From Azotimanducus sp965220185 (lineage in GTDB: Bacteria > Pseudomonadota > Gammaproteobacteria > Pseudomonadales > Azotimanducaceae): a DNA stretch of 64,000 bases. The DNA is taken from assembly GCA_965220185.1 (NCBI GenBank), contig OZ244807.1, positions 2,935,983 to 2,999,982 on the forward strand, given 5' to 3'. This document shows, piece after piece, positions 7,555 to 15,068 of this stretch (its first letter is position 1; each line of letters begins with the position of its first letter). Below the pieces are notes generated by a model. The model worked only from the letters and a program-made list of their open reading frames with translations. It searched no databases and was not told where the DNA came from. Both the position numbers and the translations under genes were made by a program.

Positions 7555-9074
7555 AGAGTGTCCGCGGATGCTTTGTGAATGAGGCTGTTGCCGGTCATTT
7601 CTTGCGGCCTTGGCAAGGACATCAGATCAAGCAAAGTCGGCGCAAGGTCGGCGAGGCTGCCGCCGGTCAGCGTCAATCGCTTGGCGCCGACATAGACGAG
7701 CGGCACTTTTGAAGTGGTGTGCGCCGTCTGCGCCTGTCCGGTTTGCGCATCGAGCATATCTTCGACATTGCCGTGATCCGAGGTGATGAGCATTTGCCCA
7801 TCGACCTTGCCGAGCGCATCGATGATTCTGCCGAGGCAGGCGTCGATCATTTCGACGGCTTGCAGGGACGCCTCCCATTTGCCGGTGTGTCCGACCATAT
7901 CCGGGTTGGCGAAGTTGCAGACGATGAAATCTGTTTCGCAGGCGATGATCTCTTCGACAAGCTTGTCGGTGACTTCGGCTGCGCTCATCTCGGGCTGCAA
8001 GTCATAGGTGGCGACGTTCGGCGAAGGCACAAGAATGCGCTTCTCGCCCGCGAAGCGTTCTTCCCGACCGCCACTGAAAAAATAGGTCACATGCGCGTAT
8101 TTCTCAGTCTCGGCAATGCGAAGCTGCGTGCGTCCGGCATCGGCCAGCACTTGCGGCAACGTGTTCGCAAGCACCTCGCGGTCGAAAATAGGCGTCGCTG
8201 TGATGTCGTCGGCATAGCGGGTCATCGTCAGGAATGCCGACGGCCGCGGCAGGCGCTCGCGCTCGAAATAGTCAAAAGACGCTTCCGTCAACGCCCGCGT
8301 GAGCTGTCTTGCGCGGTCAGCCCGAAAGTTCATGAAGATGACGAGATCATCCTGCTCGATCGCTTTGAATCCTTCGAGCATGGTTGGTTGAACGAATTCG
8401 TCGGATTCGTCGCGCTGATACGCGGCGTCCACCGCAAACTTGGCGTTGCCAGCCCAAAAAGCGCAGCGGCCGGCGACAAGCAGATCGTAGGCCGCTTTTG
8501 TGCGCTCCCAGCGATTGTCCCGGTCCATCGCATAGAAGCGACCCATGACCGATGCCAGATGCGGCATGGCTTCAAGCGACGGCAGCGCGCTGCGCGGCGG
8601 CGTGTCGCGTCCGTCCAAGAAGGCGTGTACGAACGTTCGCGCCACGCCAGCCTGTTCGCACAGCGCAATCACGCGATGAAAATGCGATTCGTGGCTGTGT
8701 ACGCCGCCGGGGGAAACAAGGCCGAGCAAATGCACCGCGCGTCCTTGCTCGCCAGCGGTCTTCAGCCTGCGCTTGAGTGCATCGATTTCCCTTGAGCCTT
8801 CGGCAAAGGCGTGATTGATTCGCGTCAATTCCTGATGCACCACGCGACCAGCGCCGATGTGCATGTGTCCCACCTCTGAATTACCCATTTGTCCATCCGG
8901 CAGTCCGACTGACTCGCCGCTGCAATCAAGCAAAGAGAATGGCTTGTCTTTCAAGAGGGCATCCCAAACCGGCGTGTTCGCTTCGCTGATAGCGTTGTGC
9001 GGCGAGCGCGCGGCGTGCCCCCAGCCATCGAGAATGACCAGAAGGGTTGGTGCGCACTTGCCGGGATTGCTCAT
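7551..9074 (-). CDS. gpmI: 2,3-bisphosphoglycerate-independent phosphoglycerate mutase
   Basis: Glycolysis and gluconeogenesis; an alkaline-phosphatase-fold Mn enzyme. It contains the metal-site ILDGWG, the phosphoserine motif GNSEVGH with GAGR near residue 70, FLDGRDTPP, and TSDHGN near the end. The ATG at 9074 gives 507 residues and matches the family N-terminus (PTLLVILDG). A TTG at 9101 would add nine residues. No clear Shine-Dalgarno precedes either. It is coupled to envC by an ATGA overlap. Confidence 0.95.
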   Translation of the reverse strand: MSNPGKCAPTLLVILDGWGHAARSPHNAISEANTPVWDALLKDKPFSLLDCSGESVGLPDGQMGNSEVGHMHIGAGRVVHQELTRINHAFAEGSREIDALKRRLKTAGEQGRAVHLLGLVSPGGVHSHESHFHRVIALCEQAGVARTFVHAFLDGRDTPPRSALPSLEAMPHLASVMGRFYAMDRDNRWERTKAAYDLLVAGRCAFWAGNAKFAVDAAYQRDESDEFVQPTMLEGFKAIEQDDLVIFMNFRADRARQLTRALTEASFDYFERERLPRPSAFLTMTRYADDITATPIFDREVLANTLPQVLADAGRTQLRIAETEKYAHVTYFFSGGREERFAGEKRILVPSPNVATYDLQPEMSAAEVTDKLVEEIIACETDFIVCNFANPDMVGHTGKWEASLQAVEMIDACLGRIIDALGKVDGQMLITSDHGNVEDMLDAQTGQAQTAHTTSKVPLVYVGAKRLTLTGGSLADLAPTLLDLMSLPRPQEMTGNSLIHKASADTL

Positions 9075-9153
9075 TTGGTGGAGGACTGGCGAAAGGGGCA
9101 ATTGTAGCGGCTAGACATACGCGCCTTGCCACAGGCGTTCGAGATCAGATCTT

Positions 9154-9214
9154 GAATATTGACGGCGGTTCCGTGGATATTTATGGAGAATCCACGGAAC
9201 CGCTGTCAATATTC
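9154..9214. repeat. 25-bp inverted repeat between gpmI and the rhodanese gene
   Basis: The arms 9154-9178 and 9190-9214 match at 24 of 25 positions around an 11-base loop. The divergent spacer of about 320 bp (9075-9393) holds nothing else except a TATAAT near its right end. The location between divergent genes argues against a simple gene terminator. It could be an operator, a mobile palindromic repeat or a structured RNA. Confidence 0.8.
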
Positions 9215-9363
9215 GATATTTTTGGCAAGACCGATAGCGGTGACGTTCGGCATTCGACGCATTTTCCTATGATGGTCGCGTATACGGAAAAGTGTAGGCG
9301 GGCAGTGCATAATGATCACGGTTTGTCGTTATCCTTTACGTCGCTCGCCACGCCTCTGGTCAG

Positions 9364-9369
9364 TATAAT
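9364..9369 (+). promoter_or_regulatory. Candidate -10 box for the rhodanese gene
   Basis: A perfect TATAAT lies 24 bp before the GTG start at 9394. No convincing -35 box stands 16-18 bp upstream; TTTACG at 9335-9340 is too distant. Confidence 0.35.
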
Positions 9370-9393
9370 CACCGCCTGCAAGAGGAACCTGTC

Positions 9394-9816
9394 GTGTTTG
9401 AGCAACTTATTGAATTCGTAGGCAATCATCCCTTTCTGGTGGGTGGGTTTGTGATTCTTCTGGTGCTGTTTGTGCGCAATGAAATCGCTCGCGGCGGTGC
9501 TTCGCTGTCGCCTCAGCAGCTTGTCAACCTCGTGAATCAGGAAGGCGCCGCGGTCGTGGACCTGCGCGACCCCAAGGAATACAGCGCTGGTCATATTTCC
9601 GGCGCACTCAACATTCCCCATGCGAAGCTCGCCGGTCAGCTCAATCAATTGGTCAAGCACAAGGAGAAGCCGGTCGTCCTTGCGTGCAAGATGGGGCAGC
9701 ATTCGGGCGCCGCTGGCGTCACTTTGCGCAAGAACGGCTTTGCCGATGTCAGGCGCCTGAATGGTGGCATGACGGAATGGCGCGCGCAAAACCTGCCTGT
9801 GGTCAAGAAATCCTGA
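9394..9816 (+). CDS. Membrane-anchored rhodanese-like protein (YibN type)
   Basis: Single-domain rhodanese behind one N-terminal transmembrane helix (residues 12-28). The predicted persulfide Cys is in the loop CKMGQHS near residue 101, and the domain starts with SPQQLVNLVN and VVDLRDPKEY. The GTG start has AGAGGA about 10 bases upstream. The architecture matches E. coli YibN, a sulfurtransferase-like inner-membrane protein of unclear substrate. It is divergent from gpmI. Confidence 0.88.
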   Translation: MFEQLIEFVGNHPFLVGGFVILLVLFVRNEIARGGASLSPQQLVNLVNQEGAAVVDLRDPKEYSAGHISGALNIPHAKLAGQLNQLVKHKEKPVVLACKMGQHSGAAGVTLRKNGFADVRRLNGGMTEWRAQNLPVVKKS

Positions 9817-9846
9817 GCGTCCTTTCGTGAGTGCGTGTTGAACGCC

Positions 9847-10320
9847 CTAGCGTGCAAACCCCTGCTGCCGCCATGCCTCGTACACAGCCACGCTGACCGC
9901 GTTGGCGAGATTGAGGCTGCGGCCTGCGGCCATGGGAATAAGCAGGCGCTGGTCTTCAGGAACGCTCTCCAAGACCTTCTCCGGCAGGCCAGCGGATTCG
10001 CTGCCAAAGAGCAGCACATCGCCGAACTCGAAGCCGACCTCTGCGTACACGCGATGGCAGCGCTTGGAAAAGGCGAACACGCGCGCACCTTCAAGCGCCT
10101 CAAAGCACGCCGCCAAGTCCTTGTGTACCTCGACGCGCACGAGGTCGTGATAATCGAGGCCAGCGCGTTTCAAAGACGCATCCGACAGGTCAAATCCTAA
10201 TGGCTCGATCAGATGCAATCGCGCGCCGCTGTTCGCGCACAATCTGATGATTGCGCCGGTGTTGGGTGGAATCTCGGGAGCAAGGAGCGCGATGTGAAAG
10301 CAGCGTTTCGACGAGGTCAC
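9847..10320 (-). CDS. trmL: tRNA (cytidine/uridine-2'-O-)-methyltransferase TrmL
   Basis: SPOUT methyltransferase that 2'-O-methylates the wobble base of tRNA-Leu isoacceptors. Family motifs in order: NTGAIIRLCANSG (residues 20-32), LLFGSESAGLP (about 103) and SLNLANAVSVAVYEAWRQ at the C-terminus forming the trefoil-knot AdoMet site. 157 residues, normal. The GTG start directly follows the ntrC stop (TAA-GTG), with AGAGGA inside the end of ntrC as ribosome site, so it is the third gene of an ntrB-ntrC-trmL unit. Confidence 0.93.
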   Translation of the reverse strand: MTSSKRCFHIALLAPEIPPNTGAIIRLCANSGARLHLIEPLGFDLSDASLKRAGLDYHDLVRVEVHKDLAACFEALEGARVFAFSKRCHRVYAEVGFEFGDVLLFGSESAGLPEKVLESVPEDQRLLIPMAAGRSLNLANAVSVAVYEAWRQQGFAR

Positions 10321-11757
10321 TTACGTTGCGTCTTCCTCTTCAGACTCGGACATCCCGAGTTCTTGAATCTTGCGCGTCAAGGTATTGCGGCCCCAGCCAA
10401 GCACTTTCGCGGCTTGCCCGCGGCGCCCGCCTGTATGCGCAAGAGCGGTCTCGATCACCACCCGCTCAAACATGGGCGTGGCCTCATCGAGCACGCCGCT
10501 ATCCGCGCTTGACATGCGACCCCGCAGCCAGTCGCGCAGCGCCCCTTCCCAGCTTGCGCTTATCTGGCGCACATCCTCGCTTTGCATCTCCGGCGGCAAA
10601 TCCTGCACATGGATTTCGCGGCCGGTAGCCATGACAGTGAGCCAACTGCACAGATTCTCAAGTTGACGCACGTTGCCGCTCCATTGACATGACTTCAGAT
10701 AGCGGGCGGTTTCTTGAGTGAAAGACTTGGCCTCTACATCAAGATCTTCGGCGGCCTTCCTTAAAAAATAGCTCGCCAATTCAGGAATGTCCTCGGTGCG
10801 CTCGGCAAGCCTCGGCAGACGCAGGCGAATCACGTTCAAGCGATGAAACAGGTCTTCGCGGAACTGTCCGGTCTCCACCAGGCGCTCCAAGTCCTGATGA
10901 CTTGCGGCGATCACCCGCAGATTGACTTTGATGGGGTCGCTACCACCAACACGATGAAATTCGCCTTCAGAGAGCACGCGAAGCAGCCGCGTCTGGCTTT
11001 CGGCCTGCATATCGCCGATCTCATCCAAAAACAGCGTGCCGCCATCGGCCTGCTCGAATCGTCCGACCCGCTTCTGGTTGGCGCCGGTGAAGGCGCCGCG
11101 TTCGTGCCCGAAGAGTTCGGCCTCGACAAGCTCCTTGGGAATCGCCGCCATATTGAGTGCGATGAACGGCCCTCCGGAGCGAGGGCTGTAGGTGTGCAGG
11201 GCGCGCGCGACGAGCTCCTTGCCAGTGCCTGATTCTCCAGTGATGAGCACGGTGACCGTTGAATGCGAAAGCCGCCCGATGGCACGAAACACCTGCTGCA
11301 TGGCAGGTGCCTGTCCGATGATGCCAACCCGCGCAGCGTCTGTTTCCTTTTTTGGCGCAGCGGCGGGCTCCGCTTCGCGCTTGCTCGCCTTGCCAAGCTC
11401 GATGGCGCGTTTGACCGTGGCGATGGCCTTGTCGAGGTCGAACGGCTTCGGCAGGTACTCGAAGGCGCCCGACTGGTAGGACGTGACCGCGCTCTTCAGG
11501 TCCGAATAGGCGGTCATAATGACCACTGGCAAGTCAGGGTGGAGCTTGTGCGCCTCGCGCAGCATGCGCTGGCCGTCCATGCCCGGCAATCGCAGGTCGC
11601 TGAGGATGACATCGGGCACATCGACTTCCAAAGCACCCAACGCCGATTCAGCGTCCGAAAAAATGCGCGTTGCAAGCTGCTCCTTGGCCATGGCGCGGTC
11701 GAGCACCCTGCGAATAGAGACATCATCCTCGACAATCCAAACGCTTTCGCTGATCAT
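10321..11757 (-). CDS. glnG: Nitrogen regulator NtrC (sigma54 response regulator)
   Basis: Activates sigma54 promoters under nitrogen limitation. Receiver domain with phospho-acceptor Asp in VILSDLRLPGMDG (residues 1-120); AAA domain with Walker A GESGTGKELVARAL, the sigma54-contacting GAFTGA loop and Walker B GGTLFLDEIGD; C-terminal Fis-type HTH (GQAAKVLGWGRNTLTRKIQEL). The ATG at 11757 fits the family start MISESVWIVEDD and has AGGAG about 11 bases upstream. The longer open frame adds only unrelated residues. The partner kinase lies 4 bp upstream. Confidence 0.95.
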   Translation of the reverse strand: MISESVWIVEDDVSIRRVLDRAMAKEQLATRIFSDAESALGALEVDVPDVILSDLRLPGMDGQRMLREAHKLHPDLPVVIMTAYSDLKSAVTSYQSGAFEYLPKPFDLDKAIATVKRAIELGKASKREAEPAAAPKKETDAARVGIIGQAPAMQQVFRAIGRLSHSTVTVLITGESGTGKELVARALHTYSPRSGGPFIALNMAAIPKELVEAELFGHERGAFTGANQKRVGRFEQADGGTLFLDEIGDMQAESQTRLLRVLSEGEFHRVGGSDPIKVNLRVIAASHQDLERLVETGQFREDLFHRLNVIRLRLPRLAERTEDIPELASYFLRKAAEDLDVEAKSFTQETARYLKSCQWSGNVRQLENLCSWLTVMATGREIHVQDLPPEMQSEDVRQISASWEGALRDWLRGRMSSADSGVLDEATPMFERVVIETALAHTGGRRGQAAKVLGWGRNTLTRKIQELGMSESEEEDAT

Positions 11758-11761
11758 GACG

Positions 11762-12850
11762 TTAATGCTCCTGTTCGAGCGGCAAATGAATCGAGAAACA
11801 CGTGTCGCCCGGTTCGCTGACAAACTCGATCATGCCGCCGTGGATTGATACCACATGATGCGCCAAGGAAAGTCCGAGGCCCGAGCCGCCATCCGGCCCC
11901 TTGATGAGCGGCACGAACAGGGTTTCGTTCAGTTCCACCGGCACGCCGCAGCCGTTGTCGCAAATGTGGATGCTCAACACCTGCCGGTGCATGAGCGAAT
12001 CAATGGTGAGTTTTGATGTCGCGCCGGTCTTCACGCAAATTTTCGGCGTCTGCACACCTTGCACCGCCTGCATGGCGTTGCGAAGGACATTGAGCGTGGC
12101 TTGAATGAGCATTTCCCGATCAGCCTTGATGTCGGGCAGGCTCGGATCATAGTCGCGCGAGAAGTCCACGCCCGCCTGATCAGTCAGCCCAAGCACACGA
12201 ATGCTGTGCTCCAAGACCTCGTGGATGTTGGTGTCAGTCAAGGTCGGCAGGCTGCCGGGCAGCAGCATTTGATCGACCATGCGCCCGAGGCGTTGCACCT
12301 CGTTGACGATAATGCCCGTGTAGTCGCGCTGCTCGCCGCACTTGAGGTCGCGCTCAAGAAGCTGCGCCGCGCCGAGAATGCCGCCGAGGGGATTCTTGAT
12401 TTCGTGCGCGACGCCGCGCGCCAGCTCGTGCATTTGCTCGGTGCGACTGTGTCGCTCGTTGCTGCGCTCAATGCGCGCAAAGCGGTCCAACGGCAGAATC
12501 TCAAGCAATAGACTCAAGCCCTCCACCTGCTCGTAGCTGGTAATCGAGTAGTCGCTGACGAGCGAGCTGGCGCCGGCGATATTCAAAGTCGCGCGGCGAT
12601 GAAACAGCGAATCGCCGGAGAGCACCTGCTCGCATTCTGACTCGATGCAGGCATCCTCAACCTGAACCCAATCAAGCAGCGGACATCCGCAGATGTGTTG
12701 GCGTGAGTTGCCGATGAGCTGTTCAGCCGCTTGATTCACAAAGGCAACATTCAAGTTCTCTTCGAGAACGAGCAATGGCGTCCTCATCTGATCGATGACA
12801 TTCTCGGCGAACATTCCACCCGGCAAAACGATGTTGTCTGACGTGTTCAA
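11762..12850 (-). CDS. glnL: Nitrogen sensor kinase NtrB
   Basis: Cytosolic two-component kinase/phosphatase that acts on NtrC in response to PII. PAS domain (about residues 15-120), HisKA with phospho-His in GVAHEIKNPLGG (about 148), then HATPase with N-box LNVLRNAMQA, G1 DNGCGVP and G2 GGSGLGLSLA. No transmembrane segment. Starts at TTG 12850, or possibly the ATG at 12814 thirteen codons in. It is followed at 4 bp by ntrC. Confidence 0.93.
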   Translation of the reverse strand: MNTSDNIVLPGGMFAENVIDQMRTPLLVLEENLNVAFVNQAAEQLIGNSRQHICGCPLLDWVQVEDACIESECEQVLSGDSLFHRRATLNIAGASSLVSDYSITSYEQVEGLSLLLEILPLDRFARIERSNERHSRTEQMHELARGVAHEIKNPLGGILGAAQLLERDLKCGEQRDYTGIIVNEVQRLGRMVDQMLLPGSLPTLTDTNIHEVLEHSIRVLGLTDQAGVDFSRDYDPSLPDIKADREMLIQATLNVLRNAMQAVQGVQTPKICVKTGATSKLTIDSLMHRQVLSIHICDNGCGVPVELNETLFVPLIKGPDGGSGLGLSLAHHVVSIHGGMIEFVSEPGDTCFSIHLPLEQEH

Positions 12851-12998
12851 GGCGCTTTGCCCTTGAGTGCTACTTGACTAAGCAATTCGCGCACCAACTT
12901 GAGGTGTGTGTGCCGAGCGGGATACCCGACTTGTGCGTGTATTTTATGTCACAGTGGCGACAATTGCACCAAAACGGTGCGAAAAGCGGCGCCAGCAG

Positions 12999-13514
12999 CT
13001 ATCGTCTCGCGATCGCGTGCCTCAGCATGTGGAAACGCACTTCAGAACTCTTTGCGAACACGCTGCCTTCAGCGTCCGTCAGGCGAACTTGCAGCAAGTG
13101 TGTGCCGCGATCGATGTTGTGCAGGACAAATTCTCCATCCGCACGCCTGTCAACAGGTTCGCCGTCGAGCAGTAATTCGCAAAAGAGGGACTCGCCTTCT
13201 GGTTGCGAAATGCGGGCAAGCACATCGACTTCGCCATGATTGCTGCGAATGGCCTCGCCATTTGTCGGCGACAGTATTTCAACCATCGGTGCTTCGAACG
13301 CTTCTGGTTGTGCGGCCTCGTTCGCTGGCAAAGCGATTTCGACTGGAGGGGTCAGGTGCCACAGTTCGGCATCGGTCGTTTCTGGCTGGTCAGTGAATCG
13401 AACAGCCCCGGAGTCGTCTCGCTCCACATAGATCTCAGAAGACACATCCGCGCTCGCATGGCAGCCGAAGCCGAGAAGAACGCCGATCAAGTATCGCTTG
13501 CCCATGCGCATCAT
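12999..13514 (-). CDS. DUF4124-like exported protein
   Basis: Signal peptide (about residues 1-22) followed by a short DUF4124-like segment (EIYVERDDSGAVRFTDQP) and a beta-rich C-terminal part. Such genes often sit beside ntrB/ntrC or glnA in gammaproteobacteria, but their function is not known. ATG start at 13514 (a second ATG follows directly). It begins 4 bp after the tusA-like gene stop, so the two are probably co-transcribed. Confidence 0.8.
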   Translation of the reverse strand: MMRMGKRYLIGVLLGFGCHASADVSSEIYVERDDSGAVRFTDQPETTDAELWHLTPPVEIALPANEAAQPEAFEAPMVEILSPTNGEAIRSNHGEVDVLARISQPEGESLFCELLLDGEPVDRRADGEFVLHNIDRGTHLLQVRLTDAEGSVFAKSSEVRFHMLRHAIARR

Positions 13515-13518
13515 CTTA

Positions 13519-13755
13519 TCAGCCTGACCCGATCTTGAATTCGATCACATACTCGTCGGCCTCTTCCTTGCATGAGATCACGTCGTGGCCATGCACTCGG
13601 CACCAAGCTGGCACATCGCGCATAGCGCCCGGGTCGGTCGCAGTGAGTTCGACAAGTGCCCCAGCGGCGAGCGTTCGCACGAGTTCCTGCGCACGGATCA
13701 CCGGCATCGGACACAGCAATCCTCGCGCGTCCAAGCTTCTAGTGTCCTGTGTCAT
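13519..13755 (-). CDS. TusA-family sulfur carrier protein
   Basis: Small sulfur-relay protein, 78 residues, with the conserved sulfur-carrying Cys in LDARGLLCPMPVIRAQ near residue 15, and a two-layer alpha/beta fold by homology. TusA passes persulfide sulfur to tRNA thiolation and other pathways. The only sensible ATG, at 13755, lies inside the right-facing end of the inserted palindromic element, so the first five residues (MTQDT) are encoded by its terminal repeat. The PP-loop gene upstream on the same strand is a plausible sulfur acceptor. Confidence 0.87.
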   Translation of the reverse strand: MTQDTRSLDARGLLCPMPVIRAQELVRTLAAGALVELTATDPGAMRDVPAWCRVHGHDVISCKEEADEYVIEFKIGSG

Positions 13756-14007
13756 AAATAAGTGTGGTTCAGAGTGAGCACAATCGTTGATGGCAAGGCG
13801 CAGTCCGCAGGGAATATCGGGCATATTGCCAAGGGCTGCAACGCAGCCATCGGCGATTGTGCTCGCTCCCGAAGGGCGCGCAGGAGAAGGGCTGCGGCCG
13901 CGTTACGTCCCTTGGCAATACGGCCAGGTATTCCCTGCGGGACGTGCCTCGCCACAGCCCTTCTCCTGCGCGCTGAATCCACACTTATTTATGACACAGG
14001 ACACTAG
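13739..14007. mobile_element. MITE-like palindromic element, about 261 bp, with CTAG target duplication
   Basis: Bases 13739-13767 and 13979-14007 are perfect 29-bp inverted repeats including a CTAG on each side. Reading CTAG as target duplication leaves an element from 13743 to 14003. Inside are two further long hairpins: the arm pair at about 13776-13794 and 13849-13867, and the pair at about 13877-13899 and 13949-13971. Their loops (about 13800-13840 and 13907-13943) are near-reverse complements of each other. There is no coding capacity. CTAG duplications are typical of IS5-group transposases (target YTAR), so a non-autonomous IS5-type element is my best guess. Confidence 0.82.
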
Positions 14008-15068
14008 ACATGCCAGTCATCTGGTACCTCGATTGGCGCGAACGGCGCAACCCGCATGGCGTGCTCTCGACCATCAGGCCAAGCTGCCTTGATCTCGACC
14101 TCCGCCGCCGTCCGCCCTTGGCTGTAACGCGCGACAATGCGCGCCGCCAATTCGACATCCAAGTCGTTGGGCGCTCCGTCGATCAGTGCAAGCGGCCCCT
14201 CGTGCGACATGGTGCGCAGATTCAAAAACCGCTTTCGATAGCCCTGCAAGTATTTGTTCTCGCCCTGCTCGCGCCCAATAATCAACTTGAAGCGGGCATT
14301 CGGGCGCATATGCCTGCCGACCTTCAGCAGCATGATGTCATCGAGTTCGTAGTCGCGCTTGCCGCGCGCGCGCATGAGATCACGGAACTTCGCCGAATAG
14401 TGCTTGTCCGTGAGAAAGCAGCAGCCACCCGCAGGCTGGGCGAAGTCGCGGAAGCCAAAATGCTTGGCGAGCTCGATCTGCGGTTTTCGGTCGCGGCCAT
14501 GAAAACCAAAGAGCCTCGACCGATCCACCCAGCCCTCGCGCTCAGGCAGCGTCGGGTCGAGATTCAAGGCACAGAGCGGACGCAGCAGCCTGTCTTCGGC
14601 ACCGGACTCGCGAGCGATCACCGGCATGGCTTCGCGCCGCTGCGACTTCGGCCTCTGCCCGATGACTTCGCCCGTGATGATGAAGTCAAAACCCTGTTCA
14701 TTCGCATATTCGCAAGCGCTCGCCTGATTGACCATGAAGATCTTGCAATCGAGGCAGGGGTTCATGTGCTGCCCATAGCCATGCTTGGGGTTGAGTACGA
14801 TGTCCTTGTATTCGGTGGAGATATCGATGATGTGCAGTGGAATGCCGAGCTGCTCTGCGCACCAGAGCGCATTGTTGCGCTTCTGCTTGATCTTGTGCTG
14901 TTCGCGAATGGCCGATGTGTGGCCTTCGACGCAAAAGCCAGTGAAGAAATTGATTCCATGCACTTCGATACCCTGCTCCATGATCACCCTGGCGGCGAGC
15001 ATGGAGTCAAGGCCGCCGGAGATCAGCGCGGCCGCCTTGCGATTTTTGCTAGCGCAAAAACGCGGCAT
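14004..15068 (-). CDS. PP-loop ATPase, ThiI/MnmA-like tRNA thiouridylase with C-terminal NFACT-R-like region
   Basis: Adenylating thiolase-like protein. PP-loop SGGLDSML lies near residue 15, followed by a conserved Cys pair region (NPCLDCKIFM), the segment FIITGEVIGQRPKSQ and PAGGCCFLTD with adjacent Cys. The C-terminal quarter (LLKVGRHMRPNARFKLIIGR) resembles the NFACT-R domain reported fused to ThiI-like proteins. No THUMP domain, so not classical ThiI. The start is taken as ATG 15068, overlapping the ilvA end by 20 bp; the longer open frame runs through ilvA. The stop TAG is part of the CTAG at the element edge. tusA follows beyond the element. The exact modified nucleoside is unknown. 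Confidence 0.8.
   Translation of the reverse strand: MPRFCASKNRKAAALISGGLDSMLAARVIMEQGIEVHGINFFTGFCVEGHTSAIREQHKIKQKRNNALWCAEQLGIPLHIIDISTEYKDIVLNPKHGYGQHMNPCLDCKIFMVNQASACEYANEQGFDFIITGEVIGQRPKSQRREAMPVIARESGAEDRLLRPLCALNLDPTLPEREGWVDRSRLFGFHGRDRKPQIELAKHFGFRDFAQPAGGCCFLTDKHYSAKFRDLMRARGKRDYELDDIMLLKVGRHMRPNARFKLIIGREQGENKYLQGYRKRFLNLRTMSHEGPLALIDGAPNDLDVELAARIVARYSQGRTAAEVEIKAAWPDGREHAMRVAPFAPIEVPDDWHV

Noticed and set aside
7719..8795. 358-codon plus-strand ORF inside gpmI
   Set aside because: Antisense to a well-conserved enzyme; no recognisable domains.
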